Positions 45,501 through 56,100 of a stretch of DNA of 64,000 nucleotides are shown piece by piece. The DNA comes from Heterotrichella gracilis. Its lineage: Eukaryota; Sar; Xanthophyceae; Tribonematales; Xanthonemataceae. Made by a program: the position numbers and the translations under genes. The DNA lies in the NCBI GenBank assembly GCA_032358255.1, contig JAULBX010010214.1:1-64000 (forward strand). Direction: 5' to 3'. The first letter of the stretch is position 1. Each line of letters opens with the position of its first letter. The notes beneath the pieces are model-generated. The model was not told the origin of the DNA. It ran no database searches and saw nothing but the letters and a program-made list of their open reading frames with translations.

Positions 45501-46984
45501 TTTCTGTCCATATTTCCACCTCCCTCGATCCTGTCTCCTCAACCCCTGACATGTCCCCCCGTCCGTAATTATGGTCTCGTATCCCAAACAAGCATTCTTC
45601 CCATCACCAGTCACCATGGCCTCCCCCTCCCCTCACCTGATCATACCCGTGCCACCCCTGATCATCATACCCGCCACCCCCCCTACCCCACCAAATGTCA
45701 ATCCCCTCCTTCCTCCCCTGTTCATGCCAGCATATCCCCTTCTCACTCACAACCGACTCACCCTCACCCACCCCCACCCACCCCCACCCCCCACCCCCCG
45801 CAGACGCACAAGCTCCACGAGGAGGGGCGGGAGGACCCCCACTGGCTGGTGCTGGACGGGGCCCACACACCCCTCTCCGCCCAGGCACTGGCCACCACCC
45901 TGCGCCGCGCCTTCCCCCACCGCCCCCTGGCCCTCATCATCGCCATGGCCAATGACAAGGACCACAAGGGGGTGGTGGAGGCGCTGCATGGGGTGGGGCC
46001 GCAGGTGGTGGTGTTCACCTCGTGCCCCATCGCTGGCAGCACGCACAGGTGGGGGGTGGGGGGGAAACGGGAGGGTTGCTGGGGAGGGGGAAAGGACATG
46101 GGGACAATTGGCTGTGTTTAGAGTGTGGATTCAAGGGTTTAGGGATTGTGTGTTCCCCCGTTGGCTCCTTGCCCAATAGTCACTGGTGGGGTTACCCTCG
46201 TGCCCCTTTTTGCTGGCAGCACGCACAGGTGGGGTGTGGGGGGTGTTTGGCGGGTAGGGGGCATGTGGGTGGGTGTGGGGGTGTTTTGTTTTGTTACAAA
46301 GGGGTACCGTTATGGTTATGGTATATAAAGTGTGCCCTAGGCAGGATGATTCCACCAGCATTGGCCACACGACATGCACGCCTGTCCCGCACAGTCACAC
46401 ACAATGAGCCTCCCACACTCTACGCCCTAAACCCAAAACCCTAAACCCCAAACCCTATATCTGCAGGCAAGCCGCCCCAGGGGTCATCGCAGCGCACTGG
46501 CAAGCGGCAGCCATGTCCAAAACCGGACCCGCATCTAGGGTTCGCACAAGGCAGCTCATCCAGGTACTGCAAACCCTAAACTTTGACCCCCAAAACCCTA
46601 GCCGCTTGCACCCTGTGTACGCCCTGAAATGCAAACCCTTACACCATGTCCAAAACCCTAGAACCCGTGCACCTTGCTGGCGGCTGCATGAGACACGGCA
46701 TGTTCACCACACACATACGCACACCATCACCCCACCACCAGCCGCCTCACCCCCACCACACACACACACCTGCGCAGGCCTCCCTGACTGCTGCCCTCGA
46801 CAAGGCGCGCACCGAGCTCAATGCCAGCGGAGGCGATGGTGTCATCTGTGTGTGCGGGTCGATGTACGCGGTTGCCGAGGCGCTGCGCTGCATGCCGGAG
46901 GTGGCGCGGGGTATTGCGGAGGCCGGGGCGGTGGTGGAGGAGGGGGGCCAGGCGGCGGCGGCGGCGGCGGCGGCGGCACAGTGA
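42554..46984 (+). CDS. Dihydrofolate synthase / folylpolyglutamate synthase (FolC family)
   Basis: A 537-aa protein comes from ten exons: 42554-42618, 42823-42931, 43397-43548, 43955-44141, 44312-44435, 44828-45100, 45278-45432, 45804-46048, 46467-46563, 46778-46984. All phases agree. The first 30 residues (MLALKHSFYASISS onward, then LRWFASVP) form a mitochondrial presequence. The ATP loop is GTKGKGST (82-89). Further family signatures are SPHITSLRERICV, GVIECGLGGSRDATN, GLEHKEALG, AGIMKSGRPVV and the C-domain motif WLVLDGAHTP. The enzyme adds glutamate to dihydropteroate or to folates. Plants separate DHFS and FPGS into paralogues, and the sequence alone does not decide which this is. The tail ends in an alanine run from a (GCG)n tract (46953-46977). 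Introns 3 and 8 contain echoes of exon ends. Confidence 0.92.
43590..43625 (+). repeat. Echo of folate synthase exon 3 end
   Basis: GGCAGGGCTATACACCAGGTG (about 43602-43622) repeats GGCAGGGCTCTACACCAGGTG at the true exon 3 end and donor (43531-43551), offset about 71 bases. It contains an intact copy of the donor CAGGTG. Confidence 0.75.
45640..45803 (+). repeat. Very long polypyrimidine tract before folate synthase exon 8
   Basis: CCCACCC and CCCCTCC words dominate 45640-45803 and end directly in CCCCGCAG, the acceptor of exon 8. The opposite strand has repeated G-runs and could form quadruplex structure. Confidence 0.6.
46190..46245 (+). repeat. Echo of folate synthase exon 8 end
   Basis: CTCGTGCCCC[A/T]T..[C/T]GCTGGCAGCACGCACAGGTGGGG at the true exon end (46019-46053) is repeated at 46197-46233 and is again followed by a G-rich stretch. 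The offset is about 179 bases. Confidence 0.8.
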
Positions 46985-48604
46985 AAAGGGGGAAATGTGT
47001 CCCGGGGGGTAGGGGGTCTAAGTTCTCAGTCCTACAACGTCAGGGCCTAAAATGTGGTACAGGAACCAAGGGGGATACAGTGCTTGTGGTGAAGCGGTGC
47101 ATGTAGGGGTGCAGTGCAGCCATGAGGGGGGGGGGAGGACTGGTGGGTGGGTGGTGGTGTGGGGTTGATAGGCCTACAGGCTTTGCAAAGGCTGTGATGC
47201 GGGGGTTGGGGGTGGGGGAGAGGAGATTTTGCTCGTCCAGGGCCGCATTTTTGGCAGCCTCTGCGCCTTGGCGACTCAGTGTTTGTAGATTAGGTTGACA
47301 AGGGGGGGAAGTGCGCTGGGAACCGGATAGGGTTGACAACAAGGGAGGGGTGACAAGGGCCGGGGGGATACATCAGGCGATGGATGAGTTGACAACATGT
47401 GGGTTACGTGTCCAACACACATGAACGCTTGGGCAGCGTTTCTGGTGCACTGTGCCACAGTGTGCGCTACCCGGGTAGCCCTGCATGTTTGGTTGGTGTC
47501 ATTTCCCCTCCTTCAGAATGGGCACCAAAGGAGAGGCCTGTGCGATGTTCCCTGTGATGCAGCTGTGATCCAAGCAGGCGGGGTGCGAATTCAATCTTTC
47601 AATCAATCTTGATCATCTTGACCATACAAACGTGTCCATTATGGCCCATGACCCTGTCGGACAGGATTTGAAAATTGGTAAAACAGACAAATAATGCACT
47701 TGGTGTGTGCAACGGATGTGGATTCCACAATCTCCGCCCATCATATAATTACTGTTCTGTACACATATAAATACACCAGCATACCCAGCGGTGGGGTATT
47801 GCAACTGCAGTGAACTTCAGAATGCTGAGCATGCGCTTTGTCAACGGGCGAGCGCTAGGTACAAGTCTTCTTTGGCCCCTGCTCCTGCCGTCACTAAATG
47901 GCACTGGAGGCTATATTATGTACACAGCGCAGCAGCGATGCATAGCAGTAAAAGTTAAATTGAATCATTATTGGACATGATACCACCGTGTATTATACTG
48001 GTATACCTGAAGCGCGTTGCATGTATACGAGCCTCAGTTTCCAAGCAATGTTTCATCACGATGAGTTTGCAATATGCTCAGTTCTATTCGTGGCTGCATG
48101 CCCAACTCCTGGACCAGCCATTGGCAGGCTGTATGCATGTATGGCCAAACATCAGGCTGGACTGGGTCATGCGGCATGGTGTCAAGACTTGCACGTGGTG
48201 AGTTTGCAATTGGCAATGTGTTACTCTAGCAATACTGGCAATATAGAATAGTGAGTCAAGGATTGAGTCAGGGTAACCTAGCAAGTGGATGGTCACCATT
48301 GTTGAACGTAACGTGCATAATCTCTTATAGTAAATTTCGAAGCCATGCACATGAAGGCGCAGTGCGCAACCCTGCAGAGCACTTCACAGCGCAATACCCA
48401 GCAGTGGGCTGCAGCACAGAGCGCCATGCCCCATGCATACCTCATGTACCCACAACCAGGCCTAGTAGGCCTGGTAGTACCCTCAATACTGAAATCTCGC
48501 GATTGAGTTGAAGCGGGTGCGCAAGCGCTTGTTGTCATTCAAACCCAGTGAGTATGTTGGACGATGCTGCAGGCTGCATCCAGTGGAGTTGCCAAAAGAC
48601 GAGT
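46985..48604. other. 1.6-kb convergent intergenic region
   Basis: The region lies between the stop codons of the folate synthase (+) and ankyrin-transacylase (-) genes. Purine-rich on the left, mixed on the right. No gene, tRNA or clear mobile element was recognised. Confidence 0.45.
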
Positions 48605-51600
48605 CTATGCCGCCACGTTCTTGAATGCCTCCCACACCTTGGGGTCGATGCGCTTCACCATGGCCTTGATCTGCGCGCCAGGCCCCAGCTCAAACAGCTG
48701 AGTCTTGCCGCCCCCCACCAGCTTCTTGATGGTGGTCTCCCACTGCACGGGCTCCACCAGCTGGCGGGCCAGCATGGGGCGGATCTCCTCTGCGGTGGCA
48801 AAGGGCTCGGCGCTGACGTTGGAGTAGACGGGGATGCGAGGCTCATTGACCTGGACTGTCTCCAGCACCTGCAGACATTGGTTCCCGCATCAGCTGAATG
48901 TTTTGCGCCTTGTATGCATGTGCATACATTTGGCTGCTTATCCGGCTGTAATGCTGGAATGCATGGAATTGATGAAGCATTGAGCTCAATACATAACTGC
49001 AACTGTACATCGATGTCATTTGTTTACACGTTGCGCTGACATTAAGAGAGCAGATCCTAAATACTTTTGTAATGATTGTGTTGCTGGTATGCGTAGTTGA
49101 GATTTTATCACTTTCTTATTGTTGCTGATTCCAGCAGAAAGCGACGCCAAGCTTGCAGATTGCAAATGCGCACTCATACCTTCTTCAGTGCATCCCGGGC
49201 TGGGTTCATCAGGCTGGTGTGGAACGCCCCACTGACTGCCACTGGGGCGGCCTTGAGGGCACCCTTCTCCACCGCCAGCTTCTGCACGGCATCCAGGGCA
49301 TCCTTGTGGCCCGAGCACACCCTGCCCTGAGGGAACAGGTAGTTGGCGATCTGGCACACGCAGTCGCCGCCCTGCTTTTGCCTCACCTGCAAGAACAATC
49401 AGTCATTCATAGGGTCATCAAGTGCACTTTGAGGAGGCAAAAATAAACAATTAAATATGTACGCAGCCTGTCCTTGAACAGGCGCATTGGTTAAGGAGCA
49501 CGATTAGGAGGGAATGAAGAAACATGGGAAGCTGCTGTACCTTTAAAAGTTTCCACGGCCGCTAAATTGTTAAGAGCAGTGACGGCTTTAGATTCCTCCA
49601 TGCGTGGCACAATTACACTCATTACTTATTTACCTGCTTGCAGATGGAGTCGAGGTCGGCATCTGACAGCCCCACAACAGAGAGCATGCCGTGTGGCTTG
49701 CCAGCAGCACCAGCCGCTGACATGCTCTCAGAGCGCACTTTCACGATCTTCAGCCCGTCCTCAAAGCTGATAGCCCCAGAAAACGCCAGAGCGCAGTACT
49801 CACCTAGCACACACAGCGTGAGTCAGAATCAATCCAGGCCAGAAGCAGATTTGCTACTGTTGTGCAGGTTTTTCGAAGGTATTCAGTGGTTTTTAAGGTA
49901 AGGGTTGTAGGGTTGCTAATTTCAAAATTGCAATAAATACGATTATTTCAAACCTTTAAGTACGAACAACAAATTGTGCTGGTGGATCCCTTTTGCACTC
50001 ACCCAGCGACAGCCCAGCGACAGCACTGCAGTTCTCCACTGCCAGTGGGTCGTCCTGGCGCAACCGCTCCACGGCAGCAAGCCCAGCAACGTACAGGGCA
50101 GGCTGTGAGTACACAGTGGCATCCAGCTTGCTCTTGGGCCCATCCATGCACAGATGCAGCAGGTCGTACCCCAGGATGTCCTTTGCCTGCGCCAGCATGG
50201 CCTTCACAGCTGGGATGTCCTTCGACTCCTGCAGGCACAGGTTCAATACCTCGCGTCAGTCACTGCAGCTCCTAAAAAGGGAGGGAAAATACAACCGGCG
50301 CCAAGGGCATGCATTCACTGCGGCATAGCAACATGCCAGAGCCCTGGTATTGCATTGTAAACCATGTTCCCTTGAAACCCTGCGTTAACACCAACCTTGA
50401 GCATCCCCACTGCCTGAGAGCCCTGGCCAGGGAACAGGAATGCAATGGGGCTGCTGGCGGTCAGCGCCCCTGTGACCCCCCCTCCCTCTGCGCGCTTCTT
50501 GCGCCTGTCCTCCTTCATCTTCTTCTTCAAATCCGCCTCCTTCTGGCGCTTCACGGCCTCTGCAGTGCACCAGGTTGTACGCGTTAGGCAAGTACGTAAA
50601 TGAATACATAAGAAACAAATATATATTTGCAGCCTCTGCAAAGCACAAGGTTAGACACCCTCAACTGTGTAGGGTTTAGGGTTGAGGGTTTAGCAGGTAC
50701 ATGGTAAAACACTTGGACAGGTTTCCCCCTGACTCAGCGTTGCAGTTTCCCTTCCTTTCTTTCTCTACGCAGCAAATCCACGTGGCTGACTCTGCACAAG
50801 CGGTGCCACACAGCGCAGCAACCACTTGCCTGGGTATGGGTGGACGTAGTCCGCCTTCCACTTCTTGATGGCATCCAGGCCATAGTCATACAGGGCCCAC
50901 CAGTCACCAATGTCTGGATGGGGCACCCGGACCTTGGGCACGTCCCTGTACTTCTCCTCCAGGAAGGTGATCTTGCTCCTGATGATGGGGTCGTCCACTG
51001 CCACCTCCACTGGGATCTTCTTGCCTGGGTTGAGGTAGGGGTCCCAATCCTCGGACTGGATGGATGGATCAGCACCACGACTCTACAAGTACAGCAAGGA
51101 ACTGTCAGGGGTTGCCTTGGAGGCTCCTGTGTATGGCCCCAACCCAAACAAACCCTTTCACTGCAGGATCAGGACCACCCACATAACGCCCCCCACTGGT
51201 CACTGGCAACACATGCATTTGAGCGGTTTAAACTCAGGAACCCTACTTGCAGCTCATATGAGAGTTTGAAGCATTTGACAGCAGCAAAGTTGCGGTGCGG
51301 GTGCCGGTTTGTGCGGTGCGGGTTCGCATGTGTGCTGATTCCGCAGACATTCCGCTTGTTTCCGCCTCACCAGCAGGTACTCGTAGATCTCGATGTACCC
51401 GTCATAGTGAGCGAGATACGCAGCCCTGTGCAGAACAGTGAATCCCTTGTCGTCCCTCTGGTTTATCTCAGCTCCGTTGTTGAGCAGGTGGTGAATCTGC
51501 AAGCAGCATTGTGTAGCGTCACATCTGGGCCCCAACCAGTGAACCGTTGCCGATTGCAATGCGCCATAAACTTCTCAATAACGCACCATATCCAGCTGCT

Positions 51601-51784
51601 TGTAGGTGGTGGCGAAGTGGAGGGGCCCTCCAGCGCCGTTGTCCTGCGTGATGTAGTATGGGTCCACTTCCATGACGTGCGCGAGGTGTTCCGGGTCGCC
51701 CTGCCTCACTGAGGTGTAGAAGACGATGGGCGGGTACTTGGGCTGGGGCGGGTACCGCCCCGTGCCTGTCATGTCGCGCGGCAT
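48605..51784 (-). CDS. Ankyrin-repeat / malonyl-CoA:ACP transacylase fusion protein
   Basis: A 535-aa protein comes from eight exons: 51784-51587, 51496-51371, 51082-50830, 50559-50396, 50228-50003, 49803-49634, 49386-49180, 48868-48605. Residues 23-125 hold two to three ankyrin repeats (GGPLHFATTYKQLDM; DDKGFTVLHRAAYLAHYD; SRGADPSIQSED). A linker follows with a Lys/Arg/Glu helix at 196-217. Residues 230-535 are a complete FabD-type transacylase: FPGQGSQ (235-241), nucleophile Ser321 in AGLSLGEYCAL, the malonate-binding Arg in VKVRSESM, His435 in SGAFHTSLM, and a C-terminal NVSAEP segment. The join crosses a GC-AG intron (donor GCAAGT after 50830) and is in phase; a stop follows if that intron is not removed. 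MCAT transfers malonyl from CoA to acyl carrier protein for fatty-acid synthesis. The N terminus (MPRDMTGTGR) does not look like a transit peptide, which is unusual if the enzyme serves plastid synthesis. Confidence 0.85.
50632..50656. repeat. Echo of ANK-MCAT exon 4 start
   Basis: GCCTCTGCA-AGCACAAGGTT at 50634-50653 resembles the true exon 4 start and acceptor GCCTCTGCAGTGCACCAGGTT (50557-50577), offset about 77 bases. The match is short but spans the acceptor like the others. Confidence 0.55.
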
Positions 51785-53116
51785 CTTGGCGAGATTTGCT
51801 GTGCACCTTCAGACGACGCGGGGTGGTGGTAGAACTGGCATTGCAAAGGCTGGTTTGCCTGTTATTGTTCGTGAGAGGTGATGGGCATTGCCTGAGCGCC
51901 CAAATTTGGCCTCGAAAAACCCCTAACAGAACCCTAAAAGGGGGGCCAAAAAATCACCAGAGTGCCGGAGCAGAATCGCCCACATGGTCACGCTGAAAAG
52001 GCTGCTCGCCACGATGGGTGGGCGTGGCACATCCCCTCACATAAGCTGCGTGAAACAAGGAAGCAGAGTAACGTTGTATATTGCGATTGATGCATCTAGG
52101 AGACTCCATTTGTGAGGTTGTCAACTCAGTGAGCTGTTCTTGCTGTATGGGCCAGCGTTGAACGCCGTCCAAGGTTGTCTGCAAGCTGTGAAAGCAACGT
52201 GGGTTTGAACTTCACGACTTCAAGGAAGGTTGCAAGCAGAGCGTACCCACTGACAAGACACAGGCCAGATAGTCGCAGAGCGGGCCACCACGTTGTAGCC
52301 CAAACTTGTGGCATACAAAGGGTTTCACAGGCAATATCGATTTTCGCTGTTTCCTTGACCACCAGGCAACCACTTAGACACCCAGGCCTCTTGTCTATAC
52401 AGTACTTCTGGGCCTTACAATGACTGATGCTGTCATTTAGCTAAATGGCAGTCCTATAGGACTGCCCCTTGGAGTTGTCACACCGCTAGCGCCTGTCCTA
52501 GGCCTTGAACAATACAAGGTGAGGGAGTGTAAATAATATTGTGGTTTCCAATACCCCCTCTGCAAGCTGCGCCAGTAAACCCCATGCATGAAGCTACCCT
52601 CCATGGTGGACCAAGCTAGGGGTTAATCATGACCTGAAAGCATCAGAACATGCCCCACTCCATGGAGGGGGGTCCACAGCGCACCATGGGAGGCCTTGGG
52701 GGCGCACAGCGCATCATGGGAGGTCTTGGAAAACCCTGGCAGGCTTGCGAGGTTGTGTCCAATCCGAGATCCACCTGCTAGTAGCTGACACATGGTGAAT
52801 CAGCTTGTCACTTGTACGTTCCCATGATGCCAGGCTAGGCGCTGGTGAATGCTTCTTCCAGAGAGCAGGCTTCAGCTCACGCGTGGAGTACAATCCTGTG
52901 TCACAAGGACAGAGCGATTGGTGTCTTGTGAAGGCATCAGCCAGGGGCCGTCAGCTCGGCATGTGTGAAGACAGTGCTTCTGATCAGATGCACCACTGAA
53001 GCAGCTGTGGGCAGATTATGAATAATCATGAGGTGCCTGTGAGGGGAAACATAATCCACATGCCTCAGAAGCCAAGTATTTCCAGTGCCAAGGCCATGCC
53101 TGCCCACCATCGCCCC
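51785..53116. other. Divergent promoter region, ANK-MCAT and carboxypeptidase genes
   Basis: About 1.3 kb. A short duplication with the core GGTCCACAGCGCACCATGGG, then AGGCCTTGG, recurs as GCACAGCGCATCATGGGAGG at 52671-52735. No coding sequence was recognised. Confidence 0.45.
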
Positions 53117-56100
53117 ATGCGCATCTTTTTCTCCAGCCTCTTGATACCTCTCGCAGCTGCTGTCCGCTCGCAATTCCCAATCGCCCCAGCGCCAGCTGGC
53201 ACACAAGCCCTAGAAGGGCCTCTCCATAACGCATGGGGTTATCCACAATGGCCAGAATACAACGCAGATGTTCTGCCCCAGCCAGCCCCATCACTGCAGC
53301 ACATCCCTGCGCTCAGTCAGGACAAATTAGCCAATGGATCCACACCAGCACCAGCACCGGAGCCAACAGGGGAGGAACAATCATTTAACGGGGAAGGGAC
53401 AATCAATATACCCAATTTGGCTGGTGGGGTGACATACGGTGCTGGACCAGCACCTGCAGCAGGCCCCAGCATCCCAGCAGATGGTGTGCAGCCGCCCAAC
53501 GTGACTTACTCAGGTAGGATCATAGTGGATTGCGCAATGCCATTTTTTCCGATAACTCCTCGTATTAAATTAATGCGCCTGTTAAAGCCTTTGATTGGGT
53601 CCCTCACGCAACCTTTACGCTTTGCCTATGGTGTCAACTTATTTGGCTTGTTTCTGTGGTGTGTGTGTAATGTGAATTCATGGGTGCAGGCTACGTTGAG
53701 GTTGCCTCTCGGCCGGGCTCCCAGCTGTTTTACGTGTACTATGAGGCCAGCGAGGTTCAGCCCAACGATGACAAACCCATCATCATGTGGGTCTCGGTAC
53801 GTAGCTAAGTCCAAAGCCACCTGTTAGTGGCAGCTGGTATCACGGATGTATACTGCACATCCCATTCCTATTAGGGACAATGTATCGTCTTCATTTATCT
53901 GTTTCATTGTGTCCCGCATGTGTGGCTCACCATGATATGATATGTAGTGAAGTGGGTTCTTGCTGAAGATTTTTCCTTGCAAAGCCAATCAGTACAGTAC
54001 AGATGTTGAAGGTCACGACATACCATGCGTGACTGCAGGGTGGTCCAGGATGCGCCGCCATGTTCAGCAGCTTGTACATGCTGGGTCCTCAGTGGGTGGC
54101 GCCTGATGGGCAGACGCTCATGGGCAACCCTGGCACATGGGCGGGCACAATGGGGCTGCTCATGTTTGACCAGCCGGTTGGGACGGGGTACAGCATACCA
54201 GGTGCGTGCGTGTATGCATGCTCACATGATATATTATAACTGAGACCAGCACCAACCAATACCTGGCTAGCCGTGCTTACTTTGGATGGCATTCAATGTT
54301 CTCACGTATTCCTACTGTAAGGATTCCTCAGCCATCCCCTCCTCTCTTCCTTCCGCTGTTTCCAGCGCAACTGGTAGTGCTCAAGAATTGGCCGCAAAAA
54401 GCTTCCCCGGGGAGTTTACCTATACATATTTCCACCTTGGCAGGTTCCTTTGGCATCCCCACCACCGAGGCTGAGTCCACCATCGACCACTACCTGGCCA
54501 TGCTGGCTGTGTTTGACCTCCACCCGCAGCTGCAGCAGCGGCCGCTGGTGATTGCCGGGGAGAGCTACGCAGGGAAGTACATCCCGCAGCTAGGTAGGGG
54601 TTTTGGGGTTTGGGGATACAATTCAGGACGCAGGGTTTAGGGTTTAGGGTTTTTCTCCACCGGCAGCTGCAGCAGCGGCCGCTGGTGATTGCCGGGGAGA
54701 GTTACGCAGGGAAGTACATCTCGCAGCTAGGTAGGGATTTTGGGATTTGGGGATACAATTCAGTGCTCGGAATGGGCTCAGGGTTTAGGGTTACAGGTTT
54801 ACCTACACGCGCAGCTGCGGCAGCGGCCACTGGTGATATTATCCGATTAGAAATTTAGCGGGGAGAGCTACGCAGGGAGGTACATCCCGCAGCTAGGTAA
54901 GGCATGCAGGGATGTACTGCACCACCAAGTTCAACACGCTTACGTTGCACAAAGTTAGATGGTGTAAAGTATAGAACAGATGTCACCACTTTCTAATTCA
55001 AGCAGAGTTAAGTAATGGATATACATATTCACTTGTGGCGCAATACAACCATTCCTCCATACATCTGCATGCTTTTACCGAAAACACCTTCAAACCATAT
55101 ACAACTGCTTTACCCTGATGAAGGGTCCAGCCTAATGAAAGTTTGAAAGCAGCCCTTGGCACGGTGATCTGCAGGTCACCTCGTCCTGGAGCTGATGCTC
55201 GCCAACAACCCCTCCTCGCCCCTGGCCACCAGCTTGGCAAACTCCACAGCCGCGCCCTACCCCTCCTTTTCACCGTCACCCCCCCCCACCTCCTGGTCTC
55301 CCCTCCAACAACCGCTTCCCGGCATTTACGTGTCTGGGATAAAGGCAACACCTCCGCCCCAGCCACCGCAGCAGACAAGGGGTGCTGTGGTGAACCCCAT
55401 AGGCAGTCCCACCAGGCGCATCAACAGTACCAGCGGTGTTGATCCGGGAGGGTCGTTGGGCATTGGGTGGGCGCAAGGCAGGTTGAGTGGGGCCAATGGC
55501 GCAACATCGCAGGTATGCACATCAGCGTGGGTAGTCACATGATGTGGTACGCCAATACAACTTCATGAAGCATTATTGCTGCTTCGTGTATCACCCATTT
55601 ATTCAATCCTGGCTCTGGTGGATGGGCTGCCTTAGCAAGCTCACATTCATTGATCACAACCACCCATCAGGGCCTGCTTGAACCACTGAAGGAATGAAAG
55701 GACATTTTATACACAGTGTCTACCATGACGACCAGGAATGTAAAGGTGTTGACGGGTCCACACAGAGCTAAGATTCTTGTGCTGACAGGTGTTCTCTCCC
55801 ACCCCTGCGGGCACATCTGCTCTGCAGCACCTCACCTGGCAACTGGATCTGCCCAGCTGGGCCCCTCCCCTCCTGCGCCCACCAAATTTTCAATTGGCGG
55901 GGCTCATCATTGGCAGCAGCTATGTCGATCCCTACACCCAGGTAAGTTTAGGGCTGAAGCTAGGGTTTTTGGTAAGGGTTCAGGGCTTGGGGTATAACTT
56001 GGACCTGGGTAGAGAATTACGGTTGGAGTTGGGATTTGCAGGGTAGGGTTTACGGCGATAATTCTTGTGTTGTATTGTAAAACATCATTTTGGGACAGCT

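Noticed and set aside
45571-46179. Proline/serine-rich 200-codon plus-strand frame
   Set aside because: It runs through the polypyrimidine intron of the folate synthase and reads exon 8 in the wrong frame.
46953-46978. GCG trinucleotide run as a regulatory repeat
   Set aside because: It lies in frame at the C-terminal end of the folate synthase and simply encodes an alanine run.
50765-50829. Ankyrin gene ending at 50765 as a separate gene from the transacylase
   Set aside because: The last 20 residues after the GCAAGT word have no family resemblance. Splicing at the GC donor joins the two parts in phase, and no independent start exon was found for the transacylase.
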